Of a DNA stretch of 64,000 nt, positions 43,642 to 52,801 are shown piece after piece. The notes beneath the pieces are model-generated. The model was not told the DNA's origin and did no database searches. It saw only the letters and a list, made by a program, of their open reading frames with translations. This DNA comes from Afipia sp. (GTDB taxonomy: Bacteria > Pseudomonadota > Alphaproteobacteria > Rhizobiales > Xanthobacteraceae). A program made the translations under genes and the position numbers. The stretch lies in assembly GCA_017474385.1 (NCBI GenBank), contig JAFVHU010000114.1:1-64000 (forward strand), written 5' to 3'. Position 1 is the first letter of the stretch; each line of letters starts with the position of its first letter.

Positions 43642-45261
43642 TTATTTCATCGAACTGACGATCTCGCGAAGCCTGAATTTCTGCACTTTGCCGCTCGGCG
43701 TTTTCGGCAAGGCTTCGAGCACCTCAATGCGCTCCGGCCAGTAGTTCTTGGCTACAGCGTTCTCCGCCATATACGCCATCACGTCAGCTAACGTCAGTAA
43801 TGCTCCCTCGCGCAGCACGACACAGGCACAGGCCCGCTCGCCCAAGCGTTCATCTGGCACTCCGACGATTGCGACTTCCCGGACGGCTGGATGGCGATAC
43901 ATCAGTTGTTCAATCTCGATCACCGGAACGTTCTCGCCGCCGCGGATGACGATGTCCTTGGTGCGCCCCGTGATACGAATGTAGCCGTCCTTGTCCTTGC
44001 GGGCGAGGTCGCCGGTCTCAAACCAGCCATCCTGATCGACGGCATAGAGATGCGGCCGCTTGAGGTAGCCCACAAAGGTGCCGGGGCCCCTCGCTTGTAG
44101 GCGCCCTTCTTCATCGTGAGGCAGGACTTTGCCCCCGCCATCGACGATCCTGACTTCCATACCCTGGCTTGGGCAACCGTCGGTCTCGAAGACTTTTTCC
44201 GGTGGATCGTCGAGCTTGGTGGTCGTCACCAGCCCGTTTTCCGTCATCCCCCATCCCGAGACGATGTGCGCACCAAGATTCTGTGTGGCCTGGCGCACTA
44301 AAACACGGGGAATTGGGGCGCCTGCCGATACGAAAGTGCGCAGTGAACGCAGCGCTTCAGGCCGCCGCTCCGCCTCCGCAGTCAAATCCGCCAGAAACGG
44401 CGTCGATGCCATGGTCATCGTCACGCGCTCTGTCTCGACAATATCGACCGCCTTGGCTGGATTCCAGATATCCTGAAGAATGACCCGTCCTCCCAGATAC
44501 AGCGGCAGCAGCAGGCCGACGAGAAAACCGGTCTGATGGGCCATCGGCGAGGCCATCAGCACGACATCGTTGGCTGTGAGACGGACGCGATCCTCAAAAT
44601 ATCGCACGCTGTTCAGCAACGTATTGCCTGTATGCATCACCCCCTTGGGCTCACCTGTTGTGCCCGACGTATAAAGCAATTGCACGACATCATCGGCCGA
44701 GGCAGCGGTCGCTGCCTCAACCCGCTTTCCCGGCGAATTCAGCACGGTCTCGAAGTCTTGATTGTCGCCCGAACCGATAATGACGACGTGCTCAAGTGTG
44801 GGCACCTTGGCCTTGAGGCGGTCCGCCATTGCGGCGTGATCGAAATCGCGAAATCGCTGTGGAACGATCAGCACGCGCGTCTCGGCCAAGGTCAGCATGA
44901 ATTCCATTTCGCGATCGCGGAAAATCGGCATGATGGGATTTGTGACCGCGCCGATCCGCAGCAGTGCGAGGTGAAGAGCCATGAATTGCCACCAATTCGG
45001 CAACTGATACGACACCACTTCGCCAGGCTTGACACCAAGCCGCAACAAATTAGCCGCGGTTCGCTCGGCAGCTTGCTGCAGTTCGCCGTATGTCAGCGCC
45101 GTACGTCGGTTGGACGCAGCTTCGTAGCCAACAACCGCGAGCCGCCCTGGATCGTTTCTGGCATGCCTCGAAAAAAACTCGAGCAAGGTTTGATCGCTCC
45201 AGAATCCAGCGGCCCGCATCGCTTGCTTGCGCTGATCTGACAAGATCGGATCCATCCCCAT
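43642..45261 (-). CDS. AliA-like alicyclic-acid CoA ligase (cyclohexanecarboxylate-CoA ligase type)
   Basis: A 539-residue ANL ligase. The N-terminal half resembles R. palustris AliA as I recall it (QLPNWWQFMALHLALLRIGAV, NPIMPIFRDREMEFML, VLIVPQRFRDFDH). The adenylate loop is LLYTSGTTGEPKGVMHTG, with SGWGMTENG and the catalytic Lys in PKTPSGKVQKFRL. AliA activates cyclohexanecarboxylate; medium-chain ligases of the FadK type are the alternative. ATG 45261 lies behind AAGGAGAGG. It follows the acetyl-CoA-synthetase-like gene by 99 bases in the same direction and likely shares its operator at 47495. Confidence 0.83.
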   Translation of the reverse strand: MGMDPILSDQRKQAMRAAGFWSDQTLLEFFSRHARNDPGRLAVVGYEAASNRRTALTYGELQQAAERTAANLLRLGVKPGEVVSYQLPNWWQFMALHLALLRIGAVTNPIMPIFRDREMEFMLTLAETRVLIVPQRFRDFDHAAMADRLKAKVPTLEHVVIIGSGDNQDFETVLNSPGKRVEAATAASADDVVQLLYTSGTTGEPKGVMHTGNTLLNSVRYFEDRVRLTANDVVLMASPMAHQTGFLVGLLLPLYLGGRVILQDIWNPAKAVDIVETERVTMTMASTPFLADLTAEAERRPEALRSLRTFVSAGAPIPRVLVRQATQNLGAHIVSGWGMTENGLVTTTKLDDPPEKVFETDGCPSQGMEVRIVDGGGKVLPHDEEGRLQARGPGTFVGYLKRPHLYAVDQDGWFETGDLARKDKDGYIRITGRTKDIVIRGGENVPVIEIEQLMYRHPAVREVAIVGVPDERLGERACACVVLREGALLTLADVMAYMAENAVAKNYWPERIEVLEALPKTPSGKVQKFRLREIVSSMK

Positions 45262-45360
45262 TGTACGCCTCTCCTTATGAAATCCTTGGAGTACCGGGGT
45301 CGGGGCCCGGTAAAAAGTCCGCTTCCACCCAGCCCGACAGCTCGCCATTTTCTCCGTGGT

Positions 45361-47328
45361 TTATGCGGCGCCAAGTTTCTCGCGAAGCCTGTCAACTGCT
45401 TCGGGATTGGCGAGTGCGGAAAGATCGCCGGGATCCTTGCTTTCGAACACTGCTCGCAGCACCCGGCGCATGATCTTCATGTTGCGGGTTCGAGGCAGAT
45501 CATCTACAAAAATTATCTTCTCCGGCCGGTACGATGCTCCCATGCCGCTCACGATAGCGGATGAGAGCTCGTTGACAATTTCACTCTCGACGTTCGTACC
45601 TGGCATGAGCACGCAGGCACAAACGATCGCCGAACCCTTTACCGGGTGCGGAATACCGAACACCGCCGCCTCGGAGACCTTGCCGGTGTCGATCAAAATG
45701 CCTTCGAGCTCGGACGGCCCGGTCCGCTTGCCTGAAATCTTGATGGTGTCGTCGGAGCGCCCGAGAATATAGTAAAGCCCATCATGGCCGCGCATCGCAA
45801 AATCGCCATGCACCCAAAGGCCGGGAAGCGTGCTCCAGTAGCTTTCGACATAGCGCGCATCGGCCTTCCACAAGCTCTTGGTCAATCCGATCGACGCCTG
45901 GCGGAGCACCAGTTCGCCGACTTCGCCGGGCGGCAAGCTCTTGCCGGACATGTCCACGATGTCCGCGCCGACACCGAGCGCCGGACGGGAGAACGAACCG
46001 GGGTTCATCGGATGGTTCGGCGTCCCCGTGAAGATGCAACCTCCAACCTCGGTGCCGCCGGAAATGTTGATGATTGGAAGCTTTCTCTTGCAGACATGCT
46101 CGAAGAACCATTGCCACGGCGCGTTGGTCCATGCCTCGCCGCCCGACGCGGTCATACGCAGGCTCGACAGATCGTGGCGCTCGACGTCCTGCGTTCCATA
46201 GCGCATCAAACTACGGACTATGGTGGGGGATACTCCGAGATAGCTGACGCGATGATCCTGGATCAGCCGCCAGAATCGTCCGGTGTCCGGAAAATCCGGC
46301 GTGCCTTCGGCGATCAGAAGGCTCGCGCCGGCGAAACTGGGAATACATGCGCACATCGCGCCGACCATCCAGCCCATGTCACTGAGAAAGAAAAAACGGT
46401 CCGATGATTTGAAATCGGCGCAAATGATCATGTCGCGTGTGACCATAGAACCGATGAAGCTGATATGGGTCCAAACGCAACCCTTCGGTTCGCCGGTGGT
46501 TCCCGAGGTGTACAGCAGAATCGCGGCATCTTCCGCATTCATTTCGGCGGTCGCGATAGCGCCGTCCTTGCCGATGACGATATCGTGCCACCAGTGATCG
46601 CGGCCCTTTCGCATCGGGGTTTCGATCTTAAGGCCTTCACGATCGACGACGATCACGTGCTGCACTGTCGGTGAGGATTCGAGCGCGACGTCGAGGACGG
46701 ATTTGAGCGGTGCCGCAGCGCCCCGCCGCCAGGTCCCGCTCGCGGTGATGACGGCCTTGGCGCCGCCATGGTTGAGCCGGGTTTGCATGGGAGCCGGACC
46801 GAAGCCGGAGAACAGCGGCATCAGGATCGCGCCCAATTTCAGCACAGCGAAAAACGCGATAAAGGTTTCCGGCAGGTTCGGCAAATAGAGAGCGACCACA
46901 TCGCCCTTACCGACGCCGAGATCACGCAGTCCCTGCGCAAGCCGTCCGACGCCGCGGTCCAATTCACGATAGGTAAGCGCGCGCTGTTCGCGCTTGTCTT
47001 CACCCTCCCAGACCAAAAATGTCTGGTCCCATACGGGCGTGCTGCGATGCTTGTCAATGCAGTTCAGCACGATGTTGGTGGTCCCGCCGACGCACCAGCG
47101 TGCCCATGGCTGCCCGCGCGACAGATCCAACATTTGGTCGTAACTGCGATAGAATCGAACATCGCAGAACTTAAAGACTTCCTCCATTAGCCATGCCGGA
47201 TCGGCCTCAGCCTTCGACGCGAGGTGATCGTAATCGTCATATCCGGTTGCGCGCAGGAAAGCGGTCAGATTGCTTGTTGCAATTAGCTCCGGCGGAGGTG
47301 TCCATGCATAGGACGTTGGATTATTCAT
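45361..47328 (-). CDS. Acetyl-CoA-synthetase-like acyl-CoA ligase
   Basis: A 655-residue ligase of the acetyl/acetoacetyl-CoA synthetase branch. It has the N-terminal ACS domain, the loop LLYTSGTTGEPKGCVWTH, ISGGTEVGGCIF and GRSDDTIKISGKRTGPSELE. The C-terminal catalytic Lys lies in TRNMKIMRRVLR, the form of the acetylatable ACS motif. Length matches the branch. It may activate acetate, propionate or a larger branched acid released from the pathway; the sequence does not say. It is first in a two-gene operon and is preceded by 305 bases that hold two operator copies. Confidence 0.87.
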   Translation of the reverse strand: MNNPTSYAWTPPPELIATSNLTAFLRATGYDDYDHLASKAEADPAWLMEEVFKFCDVRFYRSYDQMLDLSRGQPWARWCVGGTTNIVLNCIDKHRSTPVWDQTFLVWEGEDKREQRALTYRELDRGVGRLAQGLRDLGVGKGDVVALYLPNLPETFIAFFAVLKLGAILMPLFSGFGPAPMQTRLNHGGAKAVITASGTWRRGAAAPLKSVLDVALESSPTVQHVIVVDREGLKIETPMRKGRDHWWHDIVIGKDGAIATAEMNAEDAAILLYTSGTTGEPKGCVWTHISFIGSMVTRDMIICADFKSSDRFFFLSDMGWMVGAMCACIPSFAGASLLIAEGTPDFPDTGRFWRLIQDHRVSYLGVSPTIVRSLMRYGTQDVERHDLSSLRMTASGGEAWTNAPWQWFFEHVCKRKLPIINISGGTEVGGCIFTGTPNHPMNPGSFSRPALGVGADIVDMSGKSLPPGEVGELVLRQASIGLTKSLWKADARYVESYWSTLPGLWVHGDFAMRGHDGLYYILGRSDDTIKISGKRTGPSELEGILIDTGKVSEAAVFGIPHPVKGSAIVCACVLMPGTNVESEIVNELSSAIVSGMGASYRPEKIIFVDDLPRTRNMKIMRRVLRAVFESKDPGDLSALANPEAVDRLREKLGAA

Positions 47329-47494
47329 CGACTACGTTCCCTGATTTGCAGTCAAGTTCAATTCGAGATTGACTTACCGGCCGATAGGAACGCATGCCCG
47401 ATCGAACACGAGACGGTGGACAGGCCCGCCCGATAAGCATGTGTCCAGCCTGGACGCCTAATGCTAACGCTCTCGTCTTGCGAGTTCAATCGAT

Positions 47495-47510
47495 TCTAAC
47501 AATCGTTTGA
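47495..47510. promoter_or_regulatory. Operator copy 6 (TCTAACAATCGTTTGA)
   Basis: A 16-bp imperfect inverted repeat 167 bases upstream of the acetyl-CoA-synthetase-like gene. It shares the spacer AATC with copy 3. Confidence 0.68.
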
Positions 47511-47590
47511 TAAATCTATTCGTATGGAACAACAAATGAGGTATCCATCTTTTGGACGCCGGTCGCAACCCGATTTGACTTGCCTCAATT

Positions 47591-47606
47591 TCTAACGTCT
47601 GTTAGG
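47591..47606. promoter_or_regulatory. Operator copy 7 (TCTAACGTCTGTTAGG)
   Basis: Identical to copy 2 at 26138. It ends 28 bases before the chosen GTG start of the transglutaminase-like gene, so a bound protein would cover the promoter or the leader start of that gene. Confidence 0.75.
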
Positions 47607-47633
47607 TTAGTGCAGGTACCAATCGAGGCACAA

Positions 47634-48326
47634 GTGAAAGTCAACCCGGACCTCGCGGAATTTCTCGCTCCAACGCATTACGTGGATTGCGACTCACCTG
47701 CGATTAGAGAGTTTGTCTCGCGTGTGGCTGGCGACAAACAGGACCGGTCGACGGCCGAGAAGGCAATCCTCCTATTTAACGCGGTACGAGACCAGATCAG
47801 ATACGACCCCTACGCGGTGAGTTTGTCCGAAGCCGATTATCGCGCCAGCGAGATTCTCAAAACGCCTTCGGCGTTTTGTGTTCCGAAGGCAATATTGTTG
47901 ACGGCCGCCATGCGCGCAGCGGGAATCCCCGCCGCGATCGGCTTTGCAGACGTTCGCAACCATCTGAATTCCCCCAAGCTGACGGAGTTAATGGGGACTG
48001 ATCTCTTCATTTATCACGGCTACGTCGCGCTTTGGCTCGATAGGAAGATGTTCAAAGTGACGCCCGCGTTCAACATGGAGCTATGTGAACGATTTGGAGT
48101 CCGACCTCTTATCTTCGACGGTACGGCCGACGCGTTGTTTCACGAGTTCGACACGAGCGATCATCGCCATATGGAATATGTCAATGACCGAGGTTGGTTC
48201 GCCGACGCTCCGATAGGCAAGATGCTTGAGGACTTTCGCGTTGCATATCCCGCGCTGGTGACATTGAATACTGGTGGCGTCTTAATAGATGACGCTGCCT
48301 TCGGAGCGCCTCAATCAGGGGAGTAG
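47634..48326 (+). CDS. Transglutaminase-like cysteine-protease-fold protein
   Basis: A 230-residue cytoplasmic protein (no signal peptide) with a transglutaminase-like core: a helix AEKAILLFNAVRDQIRYDPY, the nucleophile region SAFCVPKAILLTAAMRAAGIPA (Cys82), and IYHGYVALWLDRKMFKVTPAFN with His128. The Asp usually following the His strand is not obvious; Asn147 is nearby. Such proteins may be peptidases, acyl transferases or amidases. Start: the open frame reaches TTG 47580, inside the operator; GTG 47634 with GAGG five bases upstream is preferred, GTG 47610 is possible. It stands alone between catabolic operons under its own operator copy, so a role in this pathway is likely but undefined. 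Confidence 0.75.
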   Translation: MKVNPDLAEFLAPTHYVDCDSPAIREFVSRVAGDKQDRSTAEKAILLFNAVRDQIRYDPYAVSLSEADYRASEILKTPSAFCVPKAILLTAAMRAAGIPAAIGFADVRNHLNSPKLTELMGTDLFIYHGYVALWLDRKMFKVTPAFNMELCERFGVRPLIFDGTADALFHEFDTSDHRHMEYVNDRGWFADAPIGKMLEDFRVAYPALVTLNTGGVLIDDAAFGAPQSGE

Positions 48327-48506
48327 GCCGGAGCGAACGAAACCGCGGGATTTGACTAGCCGAATCCAGGTGCGAGCTGAACACGACACTTGGGCGCGCA
48401 GTTTATCGATGGCGCGATCGGAATCGTCCGATTGGCCCCAGCCCGAAAATCTACGCACGGCGGCACGCGTCTCGCCGAGAGATGGCAATGGGGGCGATAG
48501 GTACGC

Positions 48507-49697
48507 TCATTTTGAGATCTGCCGCAATTCGGAAGGCTGCTTGGCGTATTGAACCGCGACACGACCGACCTTTTCACGTGCGATGACAAGTTTCTGAATT
48601 TGTGCGGTTCCGTCGCCGATTTGCAGGCCCATCACGTCGAGGTAACGCTGATGAAACGGCAGATCGGTGGTGTAACCGTAGTGGCCGTGAGTGAGGAGGC
48701 ACTGGTGGATGATCTCGCAGGTCACTTTCGGCACATACCATTTGCACATCGCAGCTTCCGCGGTATGTGCAAGCCCGCGATCTCTGAGCGAAAGCGTATA
48801 GTAGCAAAGCTGCCGCATCATGGTGAGCTGGGTCTCGGCTTCCGCGAGCGGAAAGCTCACGCCCTGAAACTGCGCGATCGGCCGCTCGAAGGCGAGCCTT
48901 TCGGTTGAGTATTGCCATGCTTCATCGACCGAAGCCTGGGCAGGTCCGATGCACTCAAGGCCGATCAAGGCACGGCTATAGTCGAAGCCTGACATGATCT
49001 TGGAGAATCCCTTGTTCTCCTCTGCCATCAGGCACTCGGCCGGAATGAAGACGTCGTCGAAGAACACCGAGCCGCGTCCGACAGGTTTGGTACCGATGTC
49101 ATCAAAATGCGTCCGCGTGATTCCGCTCTGCGCCAGATCGACAAAGAATGCGCTGACGCCACGTGCGCCGTCTTCGACCTTCCCGGTTCGGGCAAAGATG
49201 ACTGCTGCGTCGCATTGATCTGAAAAACTCATGGAAGTCTTTTCACCGTTGAGGCGATAGCCATTTCCCGATTTTTCAGCTCGCAAAATGAGGTTGGCAG
49301 CGTCCGAACCGCCCCGCGGCTCGGTCAGGCCGAGGCCGATGATCTTCTCACCCCGGGCCACTTGCGGTAGCCACTCCTGAGCGATTTCGGGCGAGGCGTG
49401 CTCTGCGAGCATTCCGCCGAGCAGTGACGCCAGAAGTTGGACGTAGCTGGCGTTGAAGTCTCCATAAGCGATCTGCTCGACAATAATGCCTGCCGTCACG
49501 CTGCTCTCGCCAAGGCCGCCGTATTTTTCCGGCAGATCGGCGCCAATCAGGCCGAGTGACCCCATTTGTTTCAGCATGGCACGATCGATGCGGTGTTCCC
49601 TTGCCCGCCTCTGATAGTGGGGGCCCAGCTTGTCCTTCGCGAAACGCTTCGCGGTTTCCTGAAAAGCCTGCTGCTGCTCGCTAAGCGCGTAATCCAT
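48507..49697 (-). CDS. Acyl-CoA dehydrogenase with Asp at the catalytic Glu position
   Basis: A 396-residue acyl-CoA dehydrogenase. The C-terminal QIGDGTAQIQKLVIARE aligns with the medium-chain motif QIxEGTxQIQ, with Asp replacing the catalytic Glu. The FAD/substrate segment IIGLGLTEPRGGSDAANLI is normal. An Asp substitution is suggestive of dehydrogenases acting on cyclic acyl-CoA, such as cyclohexanecarboxyl-CoA dehydrogenase (AliB type); this is a hypothesis. ATG 49697 lies behind GGGAGGAA. It is a single-gene unit whose start is 43 bases from the operator at 49741. Confidence 0.86.
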   Translation of the reverse strand: MDYALSEQQQAFQETAKRFAKDKLGPHYQRRAREHRIDRAMLKQMGSLGLIGADLPEKYGGLGESSVTAGIIVEQIAYGDFNASYVQLLASLLGGMLAEHASPEIAQEWLPQVARGEKIIGLGLTEPRGGSDAANLILRAEKSGNGYRLNGEKTSMSFSDQCDAAVIFARTGKVEDGARGVSAFFVDLAQSGITRTHFDDIGTKPVGRGSVFFDDVFIPAECLMAEENKGFSKIMSGFDYSRALIGLECIGPAQASVDEAWQYSTERLAFERPIAQFQGVSFPLAEAETQLTMMRQLCYYTLSLRDRGLAHTAEAAMCKWYVPKVTCEIIHQCLLTHGHYGYTTDLPFHQRYLDVMGLQIGDGTAQIQKLVIAREKVGRVAVQYAKQPSELRQISK

Positions 49698-49740
49698 CGC
49701 GATTCCTCCCATCTAGGTGATCTTCAGTTCTTGCATTCAG

Positions 49741-49756
49741 TCTAACAACTGTTAGA
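49741..49756. promoter_or_regulatory. Operator copy 8 (TCTAACAACTGTTAGA)
   Basis: Perfect six-base arms around AACT, 43 bases from the divergent dehydrogenase start and 30 bases from the dienoyl-CoA-reductase start at 49787. With so little space it must overlap at least one promoter. Confidence 0.8.
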
Positions 49757-49786
49757 AATTTAACAACCAGCCACGGAGGCAAGTCC

Positions 49787-51853
49787 ATGCTGACGCCGAC
49801 CAGCCCCGGAACATCGCTTTACCCTCATTTGCTATCTTCGCTAAAGGTAGGGCGGACCACGTTGCGTAACCGCATGATCATGGGGTCGATGCACACCCGT
49901 CTCGATATGGAGGACAACGGCGTGCACAAGATGGCGGTTTTCCTTGCCGAGCGCGCCAAGGGGGAGATAGGACTCATCATTACCGGCGGTTATGCGCCCA
50001 ACAGCGCGGGTCTGATTGAGCCTGGGGGGCCGATTTTGACCGAACGTGCGCAAGCTCGCGAACTTCGTCGCATCACTGATGCTGTCCATCAGCACGGTGG
50101 TAAAGTCTGCATGCAAGTGTTGCATTCGGGCCGCTATTCCAAGCAAAGGGACTGCGTCGGTCCTTCTGACATCCCCACCCGCATCAATCGGTTTCCCCCG
50201 CGTGCAATGACTGGGGCAGAGATTGAACAGACGATCTCGGATTACGTGCGCTGCGCGCTGCTCGCAAAGGAGGCCGGGTTCGATGGCATTGAGATCATGG
50301 GATCGGAAGGTTACCTCATTAATCAGTTCACGGTGGTGCGAACCAACAACCGTACCGATGAGTGGGGCGGATCGGAGCAGAACCGCCATCGGCTCGCGGT
50401 GGAACTCGTCAAACGCTCGCGAAGCGCCACCGGCGACGACTTCATCATTGTCTACCGAATCTCGGCGCTGGACCTCGTCGAAGGAGGTGCAACCGGCGAG
50501 GAGATTGATCGGCTTGCCCAACGGGTCGAGGCCGCGGGCGCCGACATTCTCAACACCGGTATCGGCTGGCATGAAGCGCGCGTTCCCACGATCGCTTACG
50601 TCATTCCGCGCGGCGCATGGCGTTTTGCGGCATCGCGTCTGAAGAAAGCGGTCAGGATTCCGGTAGTGGCATCAAATCGCATTAATACGCCGGATACCGC
50701 AGAAGAGATTCTGGCGGCGGGGGATAGCGATCTAATATCGATGGCCCGCCCGATGCTGGCCGATCCGCACTTCGCCAGGAAGGTGCGGGAGGGCAACGCC
50801 GGCAAAATCAACATCTGCATTGCCTGCAATCAGGCCTGCCTCGACCTGATCTTTTCCGAGCGGACCGCGAGTTGCCTGGTTAATCCGCGTGCCTGCCGCG
50901 AGACTGAGTTTGAGGACGGCCCGGCTCAGACCTCGCGCAGGATCGCAGTGATTGGCGCAGGCGCGGGCGGTCTCGCAGCTGCCGCGGAAGCCAGCCGACG
51001 CGGGCACAAGGTAACCCTGTTTGAGGCCGCTGATCGCATAGGCGGGCAACTCAACCTTGCCCGAGCAGTCCCGGGCAAGGTCGAGTTCGACGAAATGCTG
51101 AGTTATTACAGCGGCCAAATCGCCGATGGCGGCGTCGATCTCAGGCTGAATTCTGCTCCATCGGTTAGTGACCTGAAAGACGCGCGGTTCGATGCTGTCG
51201 TTGTCGCCTGCGGCGTCCATCCCCGTGTGCCGGAGATTCCCGGCATCAAACATCCCAAGGTGGTGTTCTACAACGATTTGTTGAGTGGCAAAAGCCACGC
51301 GGGACGGCGAGTCGCCATCATCGGCGCGGGAGGCATCGGTTTCGATGTCGCCGAATACCTCTGCCATTCGCAGCCTGATGAACCGCCAAAATCACGGGCA
51401 ATGGATATTCGTGAGTTTCAGCAGGAGTGGAATGTCGATGCCAGCCTTACGAAAGCTGGAGGGCTATCGGGCGATCCGCTGGCACCAAAGCCAAGTTCGC
51501 GCGAAATTACCATGCTGCAGCGCAAGAAGACGCGGCCTGGCCTCGGTCTCGGCGTCTCGACTGGTTGGATCCTGCGTAGCAGTCTTGAAAAGCGCGGGGT
51601 CAAGATTGTCGGAGGGGTTATCTATCAGCGGATCGACGATCAAGGTTTGCATTTCGTGGCCGAGGGTGAGCCAAGTACGCTCGCGGTCGATACGATCGTA
51701 GTTTGCGCCGGCCAAGTATCTAACCGCGATATGCTCACCGAACTGCTCAAGACCGGAATCGAGACGCATGTCATCGGCGGCGCCAAGGAGGCTTCCGAAC
51801 TCGACGCGATGCGTGCGGTCGAGGAGGGCGTGCGGGTCGCGCACGCGCTTTAA
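49787..51853 (+). CDS. Old-yellow-enzyme/2,4-dienoyl-CoA reductase family flavoprotein
   Basis: A 688-residue three-part enzyme. It has an N-terminal FMN TIM barrel (residues 1-340), a 4Fe-4S cluster with Cys pattern CIACNQACLDLIF plus a later Cys near residue 355, and C-terminal FAD (IGAGAGGLAA near 388) and NAD(P)H (IIGAGGIGFD near 511) domains. This is the layout of bacterial 2,4-dienoyl-CoA reductase (FadH) and related enoate reductases. It would reduce conjugated dienoyl-CoA intermediates. GGAGG lies seven bases before ATG 49787. The SDR gene follows 18 bases after its stop. Confidence 0.9.
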   Translation: MLTPTSPGTSLYPHLLSSLKVGRTTLRNRMIMGSMHTRLDMEDNGVHKMAVFLAERAKGEIGLIITGGYAPNSAGLIEPGGPILTERAQARELRRITDAVHQHGGKVCMQVLHSGRYSKQRDCVGPSDIPTRINRFPPRAMTGAEIEQTISDYVRCALLAKEAGFDGIEIMGSEGYLINQFTVVRTNNRTDEWGGSEQNRHRLAVELVKRSRSATGDDFIIVYRISALDLVEGGATGEEIDRLAQRVEAAGADILNTGIGWHEARVPTIAYVIPRGAWRFAASRLKKAVRIPVVASNRINTPDTAEEILAAGDSDLISMARPMLADPHFARKVREGNAGKINICIACNQACLDLIFSERTASCLVNPRACRETEFEDGPAQTSRRIAVIGAGAGGLAAAAEASRRGHKVTLFEAADRIGGQLNLARAVPGKVEFDEMLSYYSGQIADGGVDLRLNSAPSVSDLKDARFDAVVVACGVHPRVPEIPGIKHPKVVFYNDLLSGKSHAGRRVAIIGAGGIGFDVAEYLCHSQPDEPPKSRAMDIREFQQEWNVDASLTKAGGLSGDPLAPKPSSREITMLQRKKTRPGLGLGVSTGWILRSSLEKRGVKIVGGVIYQRIDDQGLHFVAEGEPSTLAVDTIVVCAGQVSNRDMLTELLKTGIETHVIGGAKEASELDAMRAVEEGVRVAHAL

Positions 51854-51871
51854 AGGGGGGAGGAGCCTGAG

Positions 51872-52744
51872 ATGAGTTCGCAAAGCAGCCAGCCGAGTTA
51901 CGGGTTCACCGACGACGAACTCTCCACGATCCCGACAGTGTACCGACCTGATCTGTTCACCGGCCAGACCATCATCGTCAGCGGCGCGGGGAGCGGACTC
52001 GGGAAGGCGATCGCATTCCTGTTTGCGAGGCTTGGCGCCAATCTGGCAATCTGCGGGCGCGACGCCGAGAAGCTCGCACACGTCGTTCCGGATCTAGAGA
52101 GTCTCGGCGCCCGCGTCTTCAGTAGAAGTCTCACCATCCGCGACCCCGATCAAGTCAACGAATTCGTCAAAGACGTCTGGGATCATTTTGGTCGTGTCGA
52201 TGTGATGATCAATAATGCCGGTGGGCAGTTCGCCCAGATGGCCATCGACTTCAAGCCAAAGGGCTGGAACGCAGTGATCGATACCAACCTGAACGGATCG
52301 TGGTGGATGATGCAAGCGGCGGCTCGCGAGTGGATCGAGCGCGGCAAGACCGGCAATATCGTCAATATCGTGGCATTGATCTGGCGAGGCCTGCCGGGGA
52401 TGGCGCACACCGCCGCGGCGCGGGCCGGGGTGATCTACGCGTCCAAGACCGTCGCGGTCGAATGGGCGCCGCACGGCATCCGGGTGAATTGTGTTGCCCC
52501 TGGCGTCAATGAAACCACGGCATTCGACCGCTATGTTCCGGAAGGCTCCGCGACCTACAAGGAAGCGAATCCCATGAAACGGCACGGCGATGCATGGGAT
52601 ATCGCCGAGGCCTGCGTTTATCTCGCCGCGCCGTCAGGGAAATTCATCACGGGCGAAACGCTTTCGGTAGACGGCGGGCAGCAAATGTGGGGCGATCCGT
52701 GGCCTGCCGGACGTCCGAAATATTTTCGCATTGGTCAGACGTAA
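51872..52744 (+). CDS. SDR resembling peroxisomal-type enoyl-CoA or dienoyl-CoA reductases
   Basis: A 290-residue SDR. The NAD(P) site is SGAGSGLGKA, and the NNAGGQ motif is present. The catalytic Tyr-x3-Lys is replaced: the aligned stretch reads HTAAARAGVIYASK, as in trans-2-enoyl-CoA and dienoyl-CoA reductases that lack the classical Tyr. It ends in SVDGGQQMWGDPW. Paired with the dienoyl-CoA reductase upstream and in the same direction, it probably removes double bonds left in the chain or ring. A strong GGGGGAGGAG precedes the ATG. Confidence 0.84.
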   Translation: MSSQSSQPSYGFTDDELSTIPTVYRPDLFTGQTIIVSGAGSGLGKAIAFLFARLGANLAICGRDAEKLAHVVPDLESLGARVFSRSLTIRDPDQVNEFVKDVWDHFGRVDVMINNAGGQFAQMAIDFKPKGWNAVIDTNLNGSWWMMQAAAREWIERGKTGNIVNIVALIWRGLPGMAHTAAARAGVIYASKTVAVEWAPHGIRVNCVAPGVNETTAFDRYVPEGSATYKEANPMKRHGDAWDIAEACVYLAAPSGKFITGETLSVDGGQQMWGDPWPAGRPKYFRIGQT

Positions 52745-52801
52745 ACAAGCTCCCGAAATCGAATATCCGATATGCCGCCGCAGCGTTAACGATTTTGACC
52801 G

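Larger units (their letters stand above)
47329..47633. other. Divergent promoter region with two operators
   Basis: These 305 bases carry no gene. They hold operator copies 6 (47495) and 7 (47591) and must contain divergent promoters for the ligase at 47328 and the transglutaminase-like gene at 47634. The nearby part is AT-richer than the surroundings (around 47480-47560). Confidence 0.6.
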
